Source: Hwanghaeella sp964350445 (lineage in GTDB: Bacteria > Pseudomonadota > Alphaproteobacteria > UBA8366 > Aestuariispiraceae). From it: DNA of 64,000 nt. Below, piece after piece: positions 58,737-64,000 of the stretch. The position numbers and the translations under genes are program-made. Location: NCBI GenBank assembly GCA_964350445.1, contig CAYGKA010000006.1, positions 62,001 to 126,000 of the forward strand, in the 5' to 3' direction. Within the stretch, counting starts at the first letter, position 1; each line of letters starts with the position of its first letter. The notes below the pieces were generated by a model. The model saw only the letters and a program-made list of their open reading frames with translations. It did not search any database and was not told where the DNA came from.

Positions 58737-59479
58737 CAGTTGATCTCCCCCAGATTGGACCGCCGCACCCAAGGATTGGCGCGCAATTCGTCCGGCGCTC
58801 CCTCGGCAATGACCTGCCCCCAATGGATCACGGAGATTCTATCCGCCAAGGCGAAGAGAAATTGCATGTCGTGTTCGATCATGACGATCGTCGTGTGCTC
58901 CTTCAGCGACAGGATTAGATCCGCCAACCGGTTGGTGCCGTCGGCGCCCAGCCCGGCGGTTGGTTCGTCCACGAACAGCAGGCGCGGCTCGGTCGCCAGT
59001 GCGACGCCGATTTCCAGCGCTCGCCTTTCCCCATAGGACAGGCTCCGGGAATTGGTATTGGCACGGCTGCGCAGACCGACCCTGTCGAGAACCGCAAGAG
59101 CCCGGTCCTGCATCTCGCTATCCGCATCAATCGCGTGCAGCGGGTTGGCAACCTTCCGCCTGACGCCCGGCAGGGCGATCAGGACATTGTCGAGTGCCGT
59201 GTACTCGTCGAACAGATTCATGATCTGGAAGGACCGCGATATTCCCTTCTGCACGATCCTGTCCGGCGCACTGCCGGTGATATCCTGGCCATCGAACAGG
59301 ACGCGGCCGCGATCGGGCCTGTACCGGCCGGTCAAGACATTGAAACAGGTCGTCTTGCCGGCCCCGTTCGGCCCCATGATCCCGGAAAGCTGACCTTCCT
59401 CGAAGGAAAGGTTTATCTCCTCCAGAACGACTTGCTGGCCGAAACGCTTGTGCAGGTGCTGGGCTTCGAACAATGCCAT
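58736..59479 (-). CDS. livG: Branched-chain-type ABC transporter ATP-binding protein, second system
   Basis: This 247-residue ATPase has Walker A GPNGAGKTT, the LivG signature SLSYGERRALEIGVALA, Walker B LLFVDEPTAGLG and the switch His in IEHDMQFLFAL. Its motifs are fully canonical, in contrast with the first system's LivG at 36070-36837. It lies 3 nt after livM. Confidence 0.94.
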   Translation of the reverse strand: MALFEAQHLHKRFGQQVVLEEINLSFEEGQLSGIMGPNGAGKTTCFNVLTGRYRPDRGRVLFDGQDITGSAPDRIVQKGISRSFQIMNLFDEYTALDNVLIALPGVRRKVANPLHAIDADSEMQDRALAVLDRVGLRSRANTNSRSLSYGERRALEIGVALATEPRLLFVDEPTAGLGADGTNRLADLILSLKEHTTIVMIEHDMQFLFALADRISVIHWGQVIAEGAPDELRANPWVRRSNLGEIN

Positions 59480-59482
59480 GGG

Positions 59483-60502
59483 TCAGCCCTCCGCCTTAGC
59501 AGGTTTGCCGTCGGGTTGCCCGCCACGAAACTTCGCCTTGATCATCAAATCGTGCCACATGCCCGCCAGGCCGTCCGGCTTGAACATGACGAGAAGCATG
59601 AACATCAGGCCGAACCACAACAGCCAGGTTTCCGTATAGGCACCCAGGACATCCCGGGCGACGAAGTAGAGGACGACCCCGAGTACCGGTCCCCAGAAAC
59701 TGACGAAGCCGCCACCGATCAGCACTATCAACACGATGGTTCCGGACCATTGCAGGCTCATGATATTGATGTAGGCGCCTTCTTGCGCCATCGCGAACAG
59801 GCCGCCCGCCAAACCCGCAATGACGGTGGAGAGGGTGAAGACCGACCATTTGATCAGGGCCACGCGATACCCGATGAAGGCCACGCGCATTTCGTTCTGC
59901 TTGATCGCCCGCAGGACGCGCCCATAGGGCGAATTGGTCAGCCGCCAAAGCAGAATGACCAGCACCGCGAACACCGCAAAGCAGAGATAGTAAAGCTGCT
60001 CGTTGGACTGCGTCGGTAAAGCAACAAAGCCCAATTCGGCCGGCAGCCGCTGAATGTTCAGCAGCCCGTCTTCACCGCCGGTCACGTCGGTCCACTTGCT
60101 GGCGACGAAGAAGTATATTTGTCCGAACGCAATCGACATCAGCGCGAAATAGATCCCCCGCCGGTGGGACAGGAAAAGCGCCGTCGCCGCGCCGAAACCG
60201 CCCGTCACGATCGCCGCCGCGGCAAGGCAGAACCATAGATTCGGCCATACCTCGAACTGGGCAAGGCCGTAAACATAGGCCCCGATACCGAAGAATGCGC
60301 CATGCCCGAAGGACGGAAGGCCCGTGTAACCGAGCAGCAGATTGTATCCCAAGGCGAAGATAACCCAGATCAGCACCTCGACCCCCAGATATTGATAGAG
60401 ACCCACCGCTTCGATCCAGAGCGGCATGGTGCCGAACAAGACCAGTGCCGCCACGATCTGCGGCGTCACCCAGGCCTTGGTTTGTTTTGTCGGATACTCC
60501 AT
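59483..60502 (-). CDS. livM: Branched-chain-type ABC transporter permease, second system
   Basis: This 339-residue polytopic protein has LivM features: YTGLPSFGHGAFFGIGAYVY (coupling loop), PYGRVLRAIKQNEMRVAFIGY and GGFVSFWGPVLGVVLYF. Residues 1-18 are polar before the first helix (MPLWIEAVGLYQYLGVEVLI). It forms the membrane pore with LivH, whose gene is 18 nt upstream. Confidence 0.93.
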   Translation of the reverse strand: MEYPTKQTKAWVTPQIVAALVLFGTMPLWIEAVGLYQYLGVEVLIWVIFALGYNLLLGYTGLPSFGHGAFFGIGAYVYGLAQFEVWPNLWFCLAAAAIVTGGFGAATALFLSHRRGIYFALMSIAFGQIYFFVASKWTDVTGGEDGLLNIQRLPAELGFVALPTQSNEQLYYLCFAVFAVLVILLWRLTNSPYGRVLRAIKQNEMRVAFIGYRVALIKWSVFTLSTVIAGLAGGLFAMAQEGAYINIMSLQWSGTIVLIVLIGGGFVSFWGPVLGVVLYFVARDVLGAYTETWLLWFGLMFMLLVMFKPDGLAGMWHDLMIKAKFRGGQPDGKPAKAEG

Positions 60503-60520
60503 TACGAACCCCGCAGGCGC

Positions 60521-61444
60521 CTAGGCTTCAAGCACGCTGGCCTTGCCGGCCAAACCGCGCGAGCGGAAGGTGACGACCGCCAAAAGAAGCAGATACATGG
60601 AAAGAAGCGACCAATCAGTCAGGAAAGCCGCCGTCAGCGCGACAACGATGCCGACCATCAGACCGGCGCTGACCGCACCCCAGAAACTGCCGACGCCACC
60701 CAACACAATGACCACAAAGGCGGGAATGACCGCGTCGACCCCGACCACGGGACGCACCCCCCAAATGGGCGCCATGATGACGCCCGCCACCCCGGCCAGG
60801 ACCGCGCCGAAACCGAAGACCAGCAGCCGCAGAACCTTCAAATTGTAACCCAGGGCGCGGACCATCTCGCTGTCATGGGCGCCCGCCTTGATGACCGCCC
60901 CGTAGGGTGTCTTGTTCAAAAAGACCCAGAGCAGTCCGATCATGGCGGCGGCGAAGAACGCCGCATAGATCCGATAGGTCGAATAGATCAGGTCGCCGAA
61001 AATGAAACCGCCGGAAATTTCCTTTGGCGTCGGCAGATAATATTCGCTGGATCCCCAAATTTCGCGGATCACTTCCTCGAGCACCAGGGCAGCGCCAAAG
61101 GTCAACAGCAAGCCGTAGAGCGGATCCGCCCCATAGGTGCGCCGCAAGCAGATCTCCAATCCCATGCCGACGATGCCGGCCAGGAGCGGCCCGACCACAA
61201 GAGCGATCAGATAGCGCGGGATTGCGGGCAGGTCGTAATAGGGCTGCATGAATTCGTAAGAAAACCCGCCATCGGGCGACATCATCATCACTGCCCCATA
61301 GGCCCCCAAGGTGAAGAGAGAGCCGTGAGCCAGGTTGATGACTTCCATGACACCGATGATCAGCATGAAACCCAGAGCCAGCAAGGCGAAGAGCAAGCCG
61401 AGCGCTATGCCATTGATCAAATGGGGAATGAGGTCGTAGAGCAT
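60521..61444 (-). CDS. livH: Branched-chain-type ABC transporter permease, second system
   Basis: This 307-residue permease has the LivH N-terminal hallmark GLLFALLALGFMLIIGVMEV followed by NLAHGSLFTLGAYGA. The late VIVLGGVGSFWGAVSAG loop contacts the ATPase. About eight transmembrane segments are visible. It follows the binding-protein gene after a strong hairpin. It partners LivM in the second importer. Confidence 0.93.
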   Translation of the reverse strand: MLYDLIPHLINGIALGLLFALLALGFMLIIGVMEVINLAHGSLFTLGAYGAVMMMSPDGGFSYEFMQPYYDLPAIPRYLIALVVGPLLAGIVGMGLEICLRRTYGADPLYGLLLTFGAALVLEEVIREIWGSSEYYLPTPKEISGGFIFGDLIYSTYRIYAAFFAAAMIGLLWVFLNKTPYGAVIKAGAHDSEMVRALGYNLKVLRLLVFGFGAVLAGVAGVIMAPIWGVRPVVGVDAVIPAFVVIVLGGVGSFWGAVSAGLMVGIVVALTAAFLTDWSLLSMYLLLLAVVTFRSRGLAGKASVLEA

Positions 61445-61485
61445 CTGTCCGCGAGTATCCGGAAAAAAATCAAAGAGAAGGGAAT

Positions 61486-61517
61486 GACCGGGCCGGCCTA
61501 GAGACGCCGGCCCGGTC
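61486..61517 (-). terminator. Intra-operon hairpin between livK and livH, second system
   Basis: Bases 61486-61497 and 61506-61517 form a perfect 12-bp stem with an 8-nt loop. On the minus strand it is followed by pyrimidine-rich ATTCCCTTCTCTTTGATTTT with T runs. It begins 10 nt after the binding-protein stop codon and looks like a partial intrinsic terminator. Confidence 0.75.
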
Positions 61518-61527
61518 CACGGGTCAC

Positions 61528-62823
61528 TTAACCCTGATCGTAGCTTGGCGTTGCGTCATAGGACTCCAGCGCGCAGCTGTCGTCCGCCGAGGCCCGGATG
61601 GCGTCCGGATCGGACCAACTGAGGATCTTGAAGTAATCCGTATCGTCCTTCGGCGCGGCGTTGCCTTCCGCCAGATAGATCGTTTGCTGCACATGATGGG
61701 ACGCCGGGTCGATGACGGCGTCGAAATGCTGCATCCGGTCATCGGCCGACATTTTCCGGCCTTCCAAGGCCTTGATGACCTTCATGTTGTCGGTCGACCC
61801 GACTTCCTCGACCACCCGAAGCAATTCCCGCATCGCGACATAGCCGTTATAGGTGACGTTGCCGGGCACGCTGATACGGGTGACCGGATAGCGTTCCTGA
61901 TAGGCCTTCACGAAATCGGCGACGCCGGGCAAGTCCAGGTAATGGTACCAGGTCGTGCCGAACACGCCGAAGGCGGCATCGGCGCCAAGCCCGAAGACAT
62001 CCGGCCAATCCTGCTGGTTGTTCATCCAGGCAGGCTTGCGGTCCAACCCCATATCACTGACCTGCTGGCGCATGACCTTGAAATCGTCACCGCCGACCGC
62101 GGCGGCAACCACATCAGGCTTCGCCTGCTGGATCTTCAACAACACGCTCGACCAGTCGCGCGTCCCGACGGGAATGGCTACTTCATCCATGATGTTGGCG
62201 CCGAACTTCGTCGCGACCTTTTTCGTCGCCTCATTCGTATTCTGACCCCAGACATAGTCGTTGTAGACCAGAAGCCAGTTCTTGCCGAAGGTCGTGATTG
62301 CGTTCCGGGCAGCCGCCAGGGAGAAGTTCTCTCCGCTGCCGTCCCAGACGAATTTGACCCGATGACAGTTCTTGCCGGACTCAGTCGGTGAACTGGAATT
62401 CGTGTTGAAATAGATGCAGCCGTATTTCTGTGCGACCTGGCTGATCGCATTGGCCGTACCCGATTGGATGGCGCCAACCAGAAAATGCACGTTTTCCCGC
62501 GTGATCATCCGCTCGGCGACGCGTGTGCCCGTTTGCGGGTTCGTCTCCGTGTCCATCCAGACCGTTTCGATTTTACGCCCCAGGACGCCGCCCTTTTCAT
62601 TGAACTCCGCAACAGCCATTTCCGTGCCGCGCTTCTCCGCCTGTCCGGAATTGGCGAACTGACCGCTGGCGTCGTGGGTCAGGCCGATCCGGATCGGCTT
62701 GTCCGACGCGGCGGCATAAACGTGATTGTGCTTCCACGGTCCGAAAAGGGCCGCGCCTCCGACTGCGCCCGACCCCAATGCGGTTTTCAAAAAGCCGCGA
62801 CGCGATTGCTTCACTTTAGACAT
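61528..62823 (-). CDS. livK: ABC transporter substrate-binding protein with Tat-type signal, LIV family
   Basis: This 431-residue type-I periplasmic binding protein starts MSKVKQSRRGFLKTALGSGA, a twin-arginine motif (SRRGFLK) followed by a moderately hydrophobic stretch and likely cleavage near YAA-ASDK, so it is predicted to use the Tat pathway. The mature part resembles LIV/amide-type proteins (PIRIGLTHDASGQFANSGQ, then MAVAEFNEKGGVLGRKIE). Tat export is normally used for folded or cofactor-bearing proteins, so a bound ligand or cofactor is a possibility. A hairpin follows, then livH. Confidence 0.9.
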   Translation of the reverse strand: MSKVKQSRRGFLKTALGSGAVGGAALFGPWKHNHVYAAASDKPIRIGLTHDASGQFANSGQAEKRGTEMAVAEFNEKGGVLGRKIETVWMDTETNPQTGTRVAERMITRENVHFLVGAIQSGTANAISQVAQKYGCIYFNTNSSSPTESGKNCHRVKFVWDGSGENFSLAAARNAITTFGKNWLLVYNDYVWGQNTNEATKKVATKFGANIMDEVAIPVGTRDWSSVLLKIQQAKPDVVAAAVGGDDFKVMRQQVSDMGLDRKPAWMNNQQDWPDVFGLGADAAFGVFGTTWYHYLDLPGVADFVKAYQERYPVTRISVPGNVTYNGYVAMRELLRVVEEVGSTDNMKVIKALEGRKMSADDRMQHFDAVIDPASHHVQQTIYLAEGNAAPKDDTDYFKILSWSDPDAIRASADDSCALESYDATPSYDQG

Positions 62824-62931
62824 CGGTTTCCTCCAGCATTCTTAGTTTGTTCATTGTCAATGTCCGGCTTGTGGTGTGCCGGTTAAGTGCCATCCGCCGC
62901 CGACATCCCCCGGATGCCGTAGCAGCGATGG

Positions 62932-63354
62932 TCACGGTGCGATCTGCACCGTCTCGCTTTCGGCAGGAACGAGTATTTCCATTGCCGTGTAATCATCGGA
63001 ATGTTCGATCAGGCGATGCGGGATCTCCGGCTCCTGATACATGACGGAGCCCTCTTCCAAACGGACTTCGCCCACACCTTCGAAATGCATGAGAGCCCAG
63101 CCCTTCAGCACATAGACCATCTGAAAATCGACCTTGTGGTAGTGCAGGTCGCCCTGGCCGGGGCACGGTTGGTTGGGACGGTGGATATGGGCCTGAAATT
63201 TGCCGCCGGTCTTCTCGGACATGCCGAAGTCACGGTAGTCGAATTGTCCCCGAAGACCGGGCTTCCAATCAGCATCCGCTGCATGCTGGACGTGGAACTT
63301 GCCTTTTTGAAAAGCCAACGGCGCATAACTGTCCTTGTCCGTGTCCGTCGTCAT
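62932..63354 (-). CDS. Cupin-domain protein
   Basis: ATG 63354 follows AAGGAGGG and gives 140 residues. The first motif contains HIHRPNQPCPGQGDLHYHK (metal-like His set with HxH and a later HYH), and the second EGSVMYQEPEIPHRLIEHS. The product is a small metal-dependent enzyme or binding protein. It is the first gene of the long leftward run on this side and is divergent from rpiR, 202 nt away across the repeat region. It lies 108 nt upstream of the binding-protein gene. Confidence 0.87.
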   Translation of the reverse strand: MTTDTDKDSYAPLAFQKGKFHVQHAADADWKPGLRGQFDYRDFGMSEKTGGKFQAHIHRPNQPCPGQGDLHYHKVDFQMVYVLKGWALMHFEGVGEVRLEEGSVMYQEPEIPHRLIEHSDDYTAMEILVPAESETVQIAP

Positions 63355-63402
63355 GATCCCTCCTTGAACCCCAACCATTCTGTCTTGCGGATGGCAGAAA
63401 CA

Positions 63403-63506
63403 GAATTTTTATTCCTTGAAATGAATTAGAATGAATTTTTCATTTCATTGTCAAGAATGAATTTTCTATTATCTGCATATGAATGAATTTTCATTCTTTT
63501 CCATGG
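63403..63506. promoter_or_regulatory. Four 26-nt-period repeats between cupin and rpiR genes
   Basis: Three clear repeat starts, GAATGAATTTT, are at 63429, 63455 and 63481, exactly 26 nt apart, and a degenerate copy (GAATTTTTATTCC) starts at 63403. The third copy has a perfect inverted repeat, GAATGAA and TTCATTC with a 2-nt centre (63481-63496). The block lies between the divergent genes and is a likely multi-site operator for the RpiR regulator. Confidence 0.72.
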
Positions 63507-63556
63507 TCAGGCCCGGGCAACACCGGCTATAGGTGAAGGCGAACAAAGGTTGGAAA

Positions 63557-64000
63557 ATGAGCGATACCCCCCCTATTCCCGTTCCCGCGGCCTCTTTCGA
63601 CAGTTTGCGACACCACATTCAGGCCCGGTTCGACGAGTTGAGCCCGCACTTGCAGCGGCTCGCCCGCAACGCCTTGGAAGACCCCAATGCCTTCGCGCTT
63701 GAAACGGTCGCAACCTTGGCGGAGGCGAACGAAGTCCAACCATCGACATTGATTCGTTTTGCCAAGGAGTTCGGCTTTTCCGGATTTTCGGAAATGCAAA
63801 AGGTGTTCAAGGTTCGGTTGATCGAAGGTGCGCCGGCATATCGCGAACAGATCTATCGGCACCGTCAGCAGTTGGAGAAAGCTGCCGAAGACCATCCCGA
63901 AGCGTTGCTTCGCGAGTTCGCCGATGCATCCATTCTATGCTTGGAGCGGTTGAAATCGACTGTGCCGATTGACGACTTGACCCGGGCCATCGAAATGATC
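63557..64000 (+). CDS. RpiR/MurR-family transcriptional regulator, 3' partial
   Basis: ATG 63557, preceded by AAAGGTTGGAA, opens a frame to the window edge (148 codons). The N-terminal RpiR helix-turn-helix domain is evident: HHIQARFDELSPHLQRLARN, then VATLAEANEVQPSTLIRFAKE and GFSGFSEMQKVFKV. The C-terminal SIS sugar-phosphate-binding domain should follow beyond the window. Members usually repress sugar or amino-sugar catabolism genes. It is divergent from the cupin/LIV run, and its neighbours plus the 26-nt repeats suggest control of that run. Confidence 0.9.
   Translation, partial: MSDTPPIPVPAASFDSLRHHIQARFDELSPHLQRLARNALEDPNAFALETVATLAEANEVQPSTLIRFAKEFGFSGFSEMQKVFKVRLIEGAPAYREQIYRHRQQLEKAAEDHPEALLREFADASILCLERLKSTVPIDDLTRAIEMI

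Noticed and set aside
59135..60019. 294-codon plus-strand frame with many charged residues
   Set aside because: It is antisense to livG/livM and would require abandoning their well-conserved motifs.
63403..63506. Short phased repeats as a CRISPR array
   Set aside because: Repeat cores are about 11-16 bp with no constant-length unique spacers, and no cas genes are nearby; an operator array fits better.

Overview
This is GC-rich, gene-dense DNA from what looks like an alphaproteobacterium, probably a Rhodospirillales-type heterotroph. The basis is indirect: an intracellular polyhydroxyalkanoate depolymerase, a fused cysNC, two TRAP carboxylate importers, two branched-chain-amino-acid-type (LIV) ABC importers, many SDR, CaiB and crotonase genes, and a DUF2478 protein. 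No rRNA, tRNA, IS element, prophage or CRISPR array was found. The window begins inside phaZ and ends inside an rpiR-type regulator gene.

Layout. 1-4035: end of phaZ, then cysD-cysNC (sulfate activation). 4080-13512 (minus): an eight-gene, almost entirely start/stop-overlapping operon headed by a HutC/GntR regulator. It encodes a LeuCD-like hydro-lyase, an isocitrate-lyase-family C-C lyase, HyuB/HyuA hydantoinase/oxoprolinase subunits, an isochorismatase-fold enzyme and a fumarate-reductase-like flavoprotein. Divergent from it (13714-18801, plus) are a small unknown protein, a methyltransferase, a TRAP transporter and a tautomerase-SnoaL fusion. 18798-19949: two DinB-like paralogues. 20028-24233: a second TRAP operon with a divergent FCD/GntR regulator. 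24342-27526: small regulators and unknown proteins. 27528-38515: an MBL hydrolase and a second HyuBA pair (minus), divergent from a LIV transporter operon ending in a DapA-family aldolase/lyase (plus). 38537-48549 (minus): a ten-gene acyl-CoA operon with CaiB enzymes, a BadI/MenB-type crotonase, ligase, hydratase, SDR, acyl-CoA dehydrogenase and 3-hydroxyacyl-CoA dehydrogenase, controlled by a divergent IclR gene with a clear palindromic operator. 49463-52585: SnoaL, ligase and SDR. 52751-63354 (minus): a long catabolic/transport run with GlcG, SMP-30 lactonase, SDRs, Gfo/Idh/MocA, cupins, a complete LIV importer with a Tat-type binding protein, and an odd third ATPase. Its divergent RpiR regulator is preceded by 26-nt-period repeats.

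Together the window is a catabolic archipelago: at least four importers, each paired with an enzyme set and its own local regulator. The most distinctive parts are (i) the HyuAB/LeuCD/lyase operon, which can be read as a cyclic-imide or lactam to maleate-type diacid to malate-type acid to keto-acid route; (ii) a cyclohexanecarboxylate-like ring-opening operon; (iii) an ABC ATPase lacking its helical subdomain and signature motif; and (iv) several enzymes that have lost hallmark catalytic residues (isochorismatase-fold Cys, SDR Tyr/Lys, DinB His ligands, 3-hydroxyacyl-CoA dehydrogenase dinucleotide loop). Functions rest on motif recognition by eye; substrates are inferred and untested.
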